Positions 52,896 through 61,600 of a stretch of DNA of 64,000 nucleotides are shown here, piece by piece; position 1 is the stretch's first letter; every line of letters starts with the position of its first letter. This DNA is from CAVSJJ01 sp963771015 (GTDB lineage: Bacteria > Actinomycetota > Actinomycetes > Actinomycetales > Dermatophilaceae), in NCBI GenBank assembly GCA_963771015.1, contig CAVYRN010000005.1, positions 248,001-312,000 of the forward strand, read 5' to 3'. Both the position numbers and the translations under genes were made by a program. The notes under the pieces are model-generated. The model was given only the letters and a program-made list of their open reading frames with translations, made no database searches and was not told the DNA's origin.

Positions 52896-53888
52896 TCACT
52901 TGTGTCCTTGCGTCGTCGAGGTGCTCGTGGGGCTGCCGCTCTTCGGTGTACTGGTCGGCCCCACGCCGAGGGCGGACAGCGCGGACATCGCGGAGACGTT
53001 CGTGCGGTCAACCGTGAGGACCTTCTCGTACCAGCTGATCGCGCCCTCGTTGTCCCCGTCGGTCTGGGCGATCATGCCCAGGCCGAGCATGGCGTCGACT
53101 CCGGCCGGGCCACTGGTCAGCGCCTGAAGCTGCTTCTTCGCCTCGGCCGGCCGGTTCCGGCACCACGTGGCCATCGCCGTCGCGAACGACGCCTCCTCCG
53201 GGCTGCCCAACGACGTGTAGGCCGCGGCCATCTGCGTGTAGGGCTCGCACCAGCCGGTCGGGACGAAGGACAGGGCCTTGGCGAACGCCTCGACGGCGAG
53301 CTTGGGCTGGCCGAGCTGGAGCTCCGCGAGGCCCACCTGGTAGAGGGCATCGGAGTCGGTGGCCTCGATCTTGAGGGCCGCGTCGAGCTCGGCGAGGGCG
53401 TCCTTCGGCTTCTTCTCCATGACGGCGATGACACCGAGGTAGTAGTGGGCCTCCTGGAGCTGCGGGTCGGCGCCCGCGAACTCGCCCTTGGCGGAGGCGC
53501 TCGTGATCCCCGCGTAGTCCGCCTTGGCCTTGTCCAGGTCGCCGGTCTGGAGGTAGACGTAGCCGCGCCCGATGAGGGCGAGCCGGTTGCCCTTGTCGGC
53601 CCCGAGGATCTCCTTGTACTGGGTCAGTGCGTCGTCGTAGCGGTGGTCCGCCTGGTAGACGGCGGCGAGCTGGAGGCGGGCGTCAAGGTTCGAGGGCGCC
53701 TTGCGCACGGCGTTCTCCGCGGCGGTGACCTGCTGGTCGATGAGGGTGGGGGGCGCGGCGACGTGCTGGTCGGCGTAGTAGAAGACCCCGAACGCCACCA
53801 GCCCCGCGACGAGCGTGAGGACCGCACCGCGGAGCAGCCAGCTCAGGGTGCGGTCCGACATCGACGCGGTTCCTCGGCCTCTGCTCAT
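52896..53888 (-). CDS. Membrane-anchored TPR protein of the multiheme operon
   Basis: 330 residues. One N-terminal helix (about 17-38) anchors an extracytoplasmic domain with about six TPRs (DARLQLAAVYQADHRYDDAL, ALIGRGYVYLQTGDLDKAKA, AHYYLGVIAVMEKKPKDALA, ALYQVGLAELQLGQPKLAVE, DAMLGLGMIAQTDGDNEGAI) and a Ser/Thr/Pro-rich tail. Architecture parallels the TPR protein at 46919. First gene of operon 2; probable assembly factor for the NHL-cytochrome complex. Confidence 0.87.
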   Translation of the reverse strand: MSRGRGTASMSDRTLSWLLRGAVLTLVAGLVAFGVFYYADQHVAAPPTLIDQQVTAAENAVRKAPSNLDARLQLAAVYQADHRYDDALTQYKEILGADKGNRLALIGRGYVYLQTGDLDKAKADYAGITSASAKGEFAGADPQLQEAHYYLGVIAVMEKKPKDALAELDAALKIEATDSDALYQVGLAELQLGQPKLAVEAFAKALSFVPTGWCEPYTQMAAAYTSLGSPEEASFATAMATWCRNRPAEAKKQLQALTSGPAGVDAMLGLGMIAQTDGDNEGAISWYEKVLTVDRTNVSAMSALSALGVGPTSTPKSGSPTSTSTTQGHK

Positions 53889-53990
53889 GTCGCTCGTCCT
53901 TCCGCACCGTCCCCGTGCACGCAGGGCGGCGCGATTCGTATCGAGGGGGTTGACCTCGTCACCGATCCTGTCGAGGGCGGGCCGAGCAGA

Positions 53991-54029
53991 CCATCCGCCG
54001 CAGGGTAGAGATGAGATACAGGGTGTCCA
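53991..54029 (-). promoter_or_regulatory. Promoter region with CGGCGGATGG element (multiheme operon 2)
   Basis: TGGACA (54029-54024), 16 nt, TACCCT (54007-54002), then CGGCGGATGG (54000-53991) immediately downstream. The element begins 103 bp before ATG 53888, exactly as in operon 1. Confidence 0.55.
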
Positions 54030-54063
54030 GACGGGGCACCCCCGCCCCGAACGGACCCCGGGA

Positions 54064-54405
54064 CTAGGCGGGCCGGGCGCTCGACCGGTGAAGGGCCTCG
54101 ACGATCCGGGCGAGCAGGTCGCCCGGCGAGGCCGCGAGCCCGGCGGAGAAGACGGCGCTCACGTCGATGAGTACCGCCCCGGGGCACAGGGCGCCCAGGT
54201 CGTAGGACCGTCCTGGACCGTTGGACTCGTAGACGACGACGGCCGGGCGGGCGGCGAGGGCCCGCTTGACGGCGCGGGCGTCGGTGGCCGAGACGGCCCG
54301 GGCCCGCAGCCCGCCCGTCGTCAGGAGGTACTGTGCCAGGCCCTCGCCGAGCAGGCCGTGCTCATGGATGATCACGACCGATCGCTGCGCGGCGCCGCGG
54401 ACCAC
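54064..54405 (-). CDS. Stand-alone degenerate receiver-like protein
   Basis: 113 residues from GTG 54405, which has AAGGA seven bases upstream. The N-terminus (RSVVIIHEHGLLGEGLAQYL) aligns by eye with the first strand and helix of NarL receivers (VDDHPLVREGL), but the acidic pair is replaced by HEH, and the phosphorylation-site strand reads PAVVVYESNGPG, without Asp. Probably a pseudo-receiver that cannot be phosphorylated. It precedes the cytochrome operon and follows the NarL/histidine kinase pair, so it may tune their signalling. A longer frame from TTG 54486 is less likely. Confidence 0.65.
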   Translation of the reverse strand: MVRGAAQRSVVIIHEHGLLGEGLAQYLLTTGGLRARAVSATDARAVKRALAARPAVVVYESNGPGRSYDLGALCPGAVLIDVSAVFSAGLAASPGDLLARIVEALHRSSARPA

Positions 54406-54566
54406 GGGGATCCTTCCGACGAGGTGGCTGTCGGTATCGACGCTAGCGACCGCGAGGGCCGGACAACCATCCCCGGGTCGGCACAACCTGTGCGGCCGCC
54501 CCTCTATCGCTGGGTACTCCCGTCGATGCCCCGAACGCCAGGCTCCGACCGACGCGGGCCGGTGGG

Positions 54567-55262
54567 TCAGTCCCCGCCGGAGGGGCGGCCCAGGCCCTGG
54601 CGGACGATGTATGCCGCGGCCTGGATCCGGTTGTCCATGTGCAGCTTCTCGAGGGCGTTGTGGACGTGGTTCTTCACCGTGCCCTCGGTGATGGACAGCT
54701 TCCGGCCGATCTCGCGGTTGCTCAGCCCCTCGGCGACCAGCCGGAGGATCTCCAGCTCGCGGCGGGTGATCGACGGTGCCTCGGAGGCGGCCGACGTGGA
54801 CGTCCGGGTCACCGCCCCGGACTGGATCTCGGCGAGCAGCCGCCCGGCGACCGCGGGGGCGATGGGCGTCTCGTTGCGTGCCACCGCCCGGATCATGTCG
54901 TAGAACTGGTCCGGGCGCAGGTCCTTGAGGAGGTACCCGTGGGCGCCGTGCCGGATGGCGTCGAAGACGTGCTCGTCGTCCTCGGAGACGGTGAGCATGA
55001 TGATCTTGGTGTCGAGGAGCTGGCCGCGGATGAGCCGGACCGCCTCGATCCCGCCCATCACCGGCATCTCGACGTCCATGACGATGAGGTCCGGACGCAG
55101 GCTCAACGCCTTCTCGACCCCCTCGAGGCCGTTCTCGGCCTCGCCGACGACGACCATCCCGGGCTGCCGCTCGATGAGGGCGGCGATGGCCCCCCGGAAG
55201 AGCGGCTGGTCGTCGACGAGGAGGATGCGCAGCGGCTGGCTGTCCGACGGCATACGGGTCAC
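54567..55262 (-). CDS. NarL/LuxR-family response regulator
   Basis: 231 residues. Receiver domain with D17/D18, phospho-acceptor D63 (IVMDVEMPVMGG) and KDL near 106; C-terminal LuxR HTH (ITRRELEILRLVAEGLSNREIG then RKLSITEGTVKNHVHNALEKL). GTG 55262 overlaps the kinase stop (GTGA), so the pair is co-expressed. Likely controls the adjacent cytochrome operons. Confidence 0.94.
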   Translation of the reverse strand: MTRMPSDSQPLRILLVDDQPLFRGAIAALIERQPGMVVVGEAENGLEGVEKALSLRPDLIVMDVEMPVMGGIEAVRLIRGQLLDTKIIMLTVSEDDEHVFDAIRHGAHGYLLKDLRPDQFYDMIRAVARNETPIAPAVAGRLLAEIQSGAVTRTSTSAASEAPSITRRELEILRLVAEGLSNREIGRKLSITEGTVKNHVHNALEKLHMDNRIQAAAYIVRQGLGRPSGGD

Positions 55263-57133
55263 CTGATGATCACGGGGCAGGGGCGGGACCGTTCGGGGAC
55301 GCTGGCGATGACGCGGGTGCCGCGCCCCGGGACGGAGTCGACGGCGAGGCTACCGTGCAACAGCGCCATCCGGTCGCGCATCGTGAACAGGCCGTAGCCC
55401 TCGCCGCGCTGGGCGGCCTGGTCGAACCCGTGGCCGTCGTCCTCGACGACGAAGGTCGTCTCGGCCCCGTCCTCGGTGATCCGGACGACGACCTGCGTCG
55501 CCCCGGAGTGCTTGCGCGCGTTGGTCAGTGCCTCCTGGACGACCCGGATGATGTGGACCTCGCACGGGGGCGAGAGGGTGAGCCGCCGGTCGAGCCGGTT
55601 GTCGAGCAGGGCCGTGATGCCGCTCTGCCTGCTGTACTTCGCCAGGTAGGTCTGCAGGATCTCCTCGAGGCCGTGGCCGGCCTTGCTCGCGTCGCGCAGC
55701 CCGAGGATCGCCTCGCGGACGTCGAGGTATGCCTCGTGGCACGTGGCGGCGAGGTCGCTCACCTCGCGAGCCAGCCCCTCGTCGGCCTCGACGCTCGGCA
55801 CCCCCTCGAGGACCCGCAGCCGCAGGTGGACCGAGCCGAGCACCTGGGCCAGGCTGTCGTGCATCTCCCGGGCGATGCGCTCGCGCTCGTCGAGGATGGC
55901 CTGGTGCCGCCCGTTCTCGCGCAGCTGGGCGCTCGTGATGGCGATGGCCGCGAACCCCGCGAGCGTCGCGAGGAAACCCTCGTCGCGGTCGGTGTAGGGG
56001 TCTCCCGCCCGCCGCGCGACCCACAGCCCACCGAGGTCGGCCATCGGCCCGTTGACCCGCGCCACGACCTGGTCGGCCCAAGGCACACCCTCCGGGTCGA
56101 CGCCATCGAGACCGGCCTCGAAGCGAGCCGCGTCGGCCGGGCTGACCAGGGCGTCCTCCTGGCCGCCGCCGAACTGGACGGCTCGGGCCGCCTCGTCGGT
56201 GAGGGTGAGGACGACGGCATCGCTCGCCAGCCGGTCCCGGGCGTGTCGGACGACCGACCCGAGGATGTCGACCGACGGGGCGTGATGCGAGATCTGCAGG
56301 AGGATGTCGTAGAAGGCGTGCCCCTCGTTCTTGCGCCGGTTGAGGTCGGCGAAGAGCTCGGCGATCTGGATCGCGGTCCCCAGGTGGTGGCCGATGCTGC
56401 GGATCGTCCCCAGCTGGCCGGGACCACCGGCCCGGTCCACGGTGGGGAACCACACCTCGAGCCGACCGACGGGGATGTTCCCCGCCACGAGCGGCATATC
56501 GAGGGTCGGGTCGGCGGGCCGAGCGGGACCCTCGGGCGCACCCGGCCCGGCTGCCCCGCGGGTCCTCGTCGTGCGACTGGCCGCGCCCTCCTCGGTCCCT
56601 CCGGCGTCGCGGCCGTAGACGACGACCGAGGCCTGGCTCGCCGAGCTCGTCGCGAAGATGGTGTCCAGGGCGACGCCGACGATGCCCTCGACCGTCATCT
56701 CCGCATGGATGGCCCCCGCCGCGTCGTTCGTCGCCGCAAGATCCCGGTTCTGCAGCACCAGGGCGTGCTCGGCCCGCTCGATGAGGCGGAACATGGCCAG
56801 GGCGAAGGCGACGATGGCGGCGATGGTCACCCCGAGAAAGATGAGCCGATGCGTCCCGTGCGGGGGCTCCGCGCCGCCGTTGACGTCATAGCGGACCAGC
56901 TCGAGAAGGACGAAGAACGTCAACGGGAGGACCACGCTGATGAGCTTGAGGTGCCCGCTGACCCAGCGACGGAGCGACGTCGACCACGGCCCCTGTCCCG
57001 CAGCGGACGTGGCATCGACCACCGATGCGCCCGTCACGTCTCGCACGGGTGTCACCGACGTGGTCGAGGCGGCGGCGCTGGAGCCTCTGCTGGTGATGAC
57101 GTCCTCCTCGATCCGCAAACATCGCCGGGGCAT
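55259..57133 (-). CDS. NarL-partner sensor histidine kinase (HisKA_3 type)
   Basis: 624 residues. Two membrane helices (about 62-80 and 96-115) with a short external loop, two GAF-like sensory regions (about 140-255 and 270-405), the HisKA_3 phospho-acceptor helix ERERIAREMHDSLAQVLG with H425, and an HATPase domain (EALTNARKHSGATQVVV, DDGHGF, GYGLFTMRDRM). GAF regions can bind heme, nucleotides or redox ligands; none is assignable here. A TACGAT -10 lies 19 bp before ATG 57133, giving a very short leader. Confidence 0.93.
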   Translation of the reverse strand: MPRRCLRIEEDVITSRGSSAAASTTSVTPVRDVTGASVVDATSAAGQGPWSTSLRRWVSGHLKLISVVLPLTFFVLLELVRYDVNGGAEPPHGTHRLIFLGVTIAAIVAFALAMFRLIERAEHALVLQNRDLAATNDAAGAIHAEMTVEGIVGVALDTIFATSSASQASVVVYGRDAGGTEEGAASRTTRTRGAAGPGAPEGPARPADPTLDMPLVAGNIPVGRLEVWFPTVDRAGGPGQLGTIRSIGHHLGTAIQIAELFADLNRRKNEGHAFYDILLQISHHAPSVDILGSVVRHARDRLASDAVVLTLTDEAARAVQFGGGQEDALVSPADAARFEAGLDGVDPEGVPWADQVVARVNGPMADLGGLWVARRAGDPYTDRDEGFLATLAGFAAIAITSAQLRENGRHQAILDERERIAREMHDSLAQVLGSVHLRLRVLEGVPSVEADEGLAREVSDLAATCHEAYLDVREAILGLRDASKAGHGLEEILQTYLAKYSRQSGITALLDNRLDRRLTLSPPCEVHIIRVVQEALTNARKHSGATQVVVRITEDGAETTFVVEDDGHGFDQAAQRGEGYGLFTMRDRMALLHGSLAVDSVPGRGTRVIASVPERSRPCPVIIR

Positions 57134-57212
57134 GCAGATGCGCGTTCAACCATCGTAGGACCTCGGACGGCGTCGTCATCCGCCGCTCCGCCGACTTGGC
57201 GAAATGTCACAC

Positions 57213-57244
57213 GGGCGGTTCCGGGCTCGCCCGGTGTGCCGCCC
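57213..57244 (-). terminator. Nested hairpin after the lipoprotein gene
   Basis: Inner CCGGGC-TC-GCCCGG (57221-57234) inside outer GGGCGG (57213-57218) and CCGCCC (57239-57244), seven bases after the lipoprotein stop at 57251. Separates it from the kinase gene. Confidence 0.55.
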
Positions 57245-57250
57245 GGCCGG

Positions 57251-57964
57251 TCAGCCCTGAGCGATCGTGGCGACGAGGGCGTCGACACACGACTGCAGGG
57301 TGGCCGCGCTCGAGGACTCGATGCTCACCCGACGCCCCTGCGGGGTCGCGGCTGCAGACCCGGCGCGGGCGACGTACGGGACCAGCACGCTGGCGGACAG
57401 GTACCCCGTCGCGCCCCGGGTCACATAGACGACGGCGTCGCCCTGGGTCGTCCCTCGCACGTCGAAGCTGACGAGCTCCTCGCACATCCGGGGCTGCCGG
57501 CTGCAGACGGCGGAGAGGTAGGTGCGCACGCTCTCCTCGGTCGTCGCGTCCTGGTCGGCCTGCGGTGTCGAGGTGACGAAGAGCAGGCCCGCGTCCGGCC
57601 CGAAGCCGATCTGCTCGTAGCCGCTCAGCGACGCGGCGAAGCGGTCACTCTCCAGGCCGAGGAGCGCACTGACCGCACTGACCCCGTCGAGAGCCGCCGG
57701 GTCGTCGGCCAGGGCCGCGCCCGAGACGACGCTCCACCCCTGGGGCAGGGTGAACCCGATGCCGCCGCTGCTCCACGTGGGACCGTCCGGGGCCCGCGCC
57801 ACCGACTGCGCGACGACGCCACCGGAGCCGCTGTCGGCCGATGTGGTGCCCGGACCGGCTGCGCCCCCGGACCCGGTCGAACAGGCACCGACCAGGACGG
57901 CCACGGCGGCCGCGACGACGACAGCGAGAGTCGGCGTGGCGCGGTCCGGCGCCTTGGTCCTCAC
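57251..57964 (-). CDS. Predicted lipoprotein, unknown function
   Basis: 237 residues. Type II signal peptide with lipobox LVGAC (Cys about residue 28), Gly/Ser linker, then a soluble domain (IGFTLPQGWSVVSGAA, ALLGLESDRFAASLSGYEQIGF split by a comma here) with two cysteines (CSRQPRMCEE) possibly forming a disulfide. It resembles actinobacterial surface lipoproteins of the LpqN type in layout, not convincingly in sequence. GTG 57964. Confidence 0.8.
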   Translation of the reverse strand: MRTKAPDRATPTLAVVVAAAVAVLVGACSTGSGGAAGPGTTSADSGSGGVVAQSVARAPDGPTWSSGGIGFTLPQGWSVVSGAALADDPAALDGVSAVSALLGLESDRFAASLSGYEQIGFGPDAGLLFVTSTPQADQDATTEESVRTYLSAVCSRQPRMCEELVSFDVRGTTQGDAVVYVTRGATGYLSASVLVPYVARAGSAAATPQGRRVSIESSSAATLQSCVDALVATIAQG

Positions 57965-58011
57965 GCTCGAACGCTACGCCCGCCGGTGCCGCCACGACCC
58001 CAGGGTGTGAC

Positions 58012-58527
58012 CTACTCGACGGAGGTTCCACCGGTCGGCGTCGCGGTCGGGGCCACGGCATACGCGGCTCGGACCTGCGGACGCCAGAGGACAACGGCGA
58101 CGGCGACGAGGACGAGGCTGAACAGGACCTGCTCGACGATCATCCAGGGCGGGTACAGGCCCGGGATCGCGGATGTCCCCAGAGCGATGACGGGGAAGAC
58201 GATGCTGAACAACCGCAGTCGCGTGTACGCCCACACCCAGCCGAGCCAGGCCCGCCAGACGAAGTAGAAGAGCGTCGAGGTCAGGCCGAGGATGACGACG
58301 AGTCGGTACCAGACGATCCCCGGGACCGAGCCGCCGGTGTCGGTGATGGCAACGGCGAACGCCACCGCCGCGGCCGCGATGACGAGCTCGCCGACGAGAC
58401 ACCCGCTGACGACGAGCAGGGCCCGCCTCGTCGCCGGCTCGGTGCGCACCTCGTCGGGGATGCGCAGGGCGGCCTTCCGGCCACCGGCGACACGGTCGAT
58501 GCGGAGCATGACCGACTCCGCCTTCAT
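58012..58527 (-). CDS. Four-helix membrane protein, unknown function
   Basis: 171 residues from ATG 58527, preceded by GGAGAG; a GTG six bases earlier is too close to that site. Four hydrophobic segments (about 39-60, 72-92, 103-125, 130-150) with a short cytosolic N-terminus. No family recognised. Separate from the lipoprotein by 47 bp and divergent from the helicase gene. Confidence 0.75.
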   Translation of the reverse strand: MKAESVMLRIDRVAGGRKAALRIPDEVRTEPATRRALLVVSGCLVGELVIAAAAVAFAVAITDTGGSVPGIVWYRLVVILGLTSTLFYFVWRAWLGWVWAYTRLRLFSIVFPVIALGTSAIPGLYPPWMIVEQVLFSLVLVAVAVVLWRPQVRAAYAVAPTATPTGGTSVE

Positions 58528-58640
58528 GGCCACTCTCCGATCGGACGCGAGGTGGTTGACGGGTGAACTGTATCGGCGGTGTGGCGAGCCGGAGAGAGAG
58601 GGGTCCCGTCGCTGTCCGAACCGGTCGTTAGGTTGATGGG

Positions 58641-61600
58641 GTGTTCCTCCTCCAGCCCGCCTCCGGAAGCGGGGACCCGGCTGCGGCGCGGCTCGTCATC
58701 AGCCCCAGCGACCTGCGGCTCGCCTCGCTGTGCGAGTTCCAGCTCGTCCGTGCGCTCGATGTCGTGCTCGGCAGAGCCGTGCCGGTCGCGGTCCAGACCG
58801 ACGCGATGGCCCGGCGGGTCATCGAGCTCGGGAACGCCCACGAGCAGCGCGAGCTGCGTCGTCTGGCCCGCGAGCACCCGGGCCGGGTCGTCCAGTTCCC
58901 GCGCCCGGCCTACGACGTTGCGAGCCTGACCGAGGCAGCGGCGCAGACCCTCGCGACGCTGCGCTCCGACGCCGAGGTCGTCTACCAGGCGACCTTCTTC
59001 GACGGCGGCTTCGTCGGGCACGCGGACTTCCTCGAGCGGACCGCTGACGGCTGGCTCGTCACCGACACCAAGCTCGCCCGCAGCGACTCGGTGCCCGCCC
59101 TGCTCCAGATCGCCGCGTATGCCGCGGCCCTCACCGCAGCGGGTGTGGCGACCGCTCCGACCGCGCGCCTCGTCCTCGGCTCGGGCGCGGTGTCCGAGCA
59201 CCCGCTCGCCGACATCGTCCCCGCCTACCGCGCCCGCCGGTCCCGGCTCGACACCGTGCTGTCCGAGCACCGCGCCGACGACGGGCCGGCCGTGTGGGGC
59301 GACGCCCGCTGGCTGGCGTGCGGTCGGTGCGAGGTGTGCGAGGCCGAGATCGAGGCGGCGCGCGACGTCCTGCTCGTCGCCGGGGTGCGGATGCCCACCC
59401 GCCGCCGGCTCAACGAGGCAGGGGTGGCCACCATCGAGGCCCTCGCCGCCTGCGAGGGCCCGGTGCCCGACGTCCGCGACTCGACCCTGCGCCGGATCCG
59501 GGCCCAGGCCCGTCTCCAGCTCGTCCAGGAGCGAGACCCCGCGGGGGCGGTGGCCTTCGAGGTCCACTCCCCCGAGGTCCTGCGCCGGCTACCCGAACCG
59601 AGCGAGGGGGACGTCTTCTTCGACTTCGAGGGCGACCCGTTGTGGTCCGAGCCGGGGTCGGGGGTGTGGGGTCTGGAGTACCTCTTCGGACTCGTCGAGG
59701 TCGACGGTGTCGACATCGACGGAGGCGAGCGGCCGAGGTTCCGGGCGTTCTGGGCACACGACCGCGAGGCGGAGCGGCAGGCCCTCGAGGACTTCGTCGG
59801 CTACCTCACCGCTCGGCTGGAGCGCTGGCCCGACCTGCACGTCTACCACTACGCGGCCTACGAGACGGCCGCGCTGCTGCGCCTCGCCGCCCGCCACGGC
59901 GTGTGCGAGGACGACATCGACCAGTTCCTGCGCGACGGGGTCTTCGTCGACCTGTATGCCGTGGTGCGGGCGAGCGTCCGTGTCTCGCAACGGTCCTACA
60001 GCATCAAGAAGCTCGAGCCGCTCTACATGGCCGGTCGGGTGGGCGCGGTCACCAGGGCCGACGAGTCGATCGTCGTCTACCACGAGGTCATCGACGCCCG
60101 GCTGGACGGCGACGACGCCACGGCCACGCGGCTGCTCGACGAGATCGCCGACTACAACGAGGACGACTGCGTCTCGACGCTGAAGCTGCGCGACTGGCTA
60201 CGCGCCCGGGTGTCCACCGAGGTCGGCGACCAGCCCCACCCCGGGCCCGTCGCACTGTCGCGACCCGCCCCGGACGTCCCCGAGCGGCGGCGGGCGCTGC
60301 TCGTCCTCGAGGACGCCCTGCGCTCGCGGATCGCCGGGGTCAAGCCGCACGAGCGCACCGCCGAGCAGCAGGCTGTCGCCATGGTGGCCGCGTCGGTCCA
60401 GTACCACGCGCGCGAGGACAAGCCGTTCTGGTGGAGGCACTTCGACCGGCTTCGCTCGCCGGTCGACGAGTGGGTGTCCGAGGCCGGGGTCTTCGTGGTG
60501 ACGCGGTGCGACCAGGTCGGCGACTGGCATCGGGACACGCCGCGCCAGCGGCCCCGGCGCACACTCCGTCTCGGGGGCGAGCCGATGGGCGGGGCGCCCC
60601 TGGGTCCCGGCGTCGAGGTCTCCGCCGTCTACGGCGACCCGCCCCCGCTGGGCGTCCAGACCCAGCCGGGCCACCTGCACGCGAGATCGTCGTCGGGGAT
60701 CAAGGTCCTTGCGGCTGAGGAGATGCTCGCCCCCAACGGCCGCAGCCACCAGATCCTCACGGTCGAGGAGCTCCAGCCCAAGGACGGCGACGCCCACGGC
60801 GCCGCACCGGTCGCCCTCGTACCCAGCGGCGTCGTCCGGACCACCAAGATCGACGGCGCCCTCGCCGAGCTCGCCCAGCTGGTCCTCGACGGCCTCCCTG
60901 CGCTGCCCGAGCAGGCGGCGATGGACCTGCTGCTGCGCCGGTCGCCCCGGCTGCGTTCGGGGGGCGCCCTGCCCACGGTCGGTTCCGGTCCCGACCGGTT
61001 CGTCGACGCCATCACTGCTGCCGTTCTCGACCTCGACTCCTCGGCCCTGGCGGTGCAGGGGCCACCGGGGACCGGCAAGACCTACATCGGTGCCCGGGTG
61101 GTCGCCCGCCTGGTTCGTGCCGGCTGGAAGGTCGGGGTGTGCGCCCAGTCGCATGCCGCGGTCGAGAACGTCCTCACCGCCGCCGTCGCGGCGGGCGTGC
61201 CCGCGGGGCAGGTGGGCAAGGCCGCCCACGACACGAACGCGCCCGCGTGGACCGACCTGGGTTCCCCCGACGCGCTGGCGTCGTTCGCCGCCCGGCAGCA
61301 GGGCGGCTATGTCATCGGCGGGACCGCCTGGGACCTGTGTCACGAGGGCCGCGTCACGCGGGGCCAGCTCGACCTGCTCGTCATCGACGAGGCCGGGCAG
61401 TTCTCCCTCGCCAAGACGCTCGCCGTCTCCCTCGCCGCCGACCGGCTGCTCCTCCTCGGCGACCCCCAGCAGCTGCCCCAGGTGTCGCAGGGCTCACACC
61501 CCGACCCGGTCGACGACTCGGCGCTGGGCTGGCTCATCGGCGGGGAGCCCGTCCTGCCCGCGAGCCACGGCTACTTCCTCGAGACGACGTGGCGGATGCA

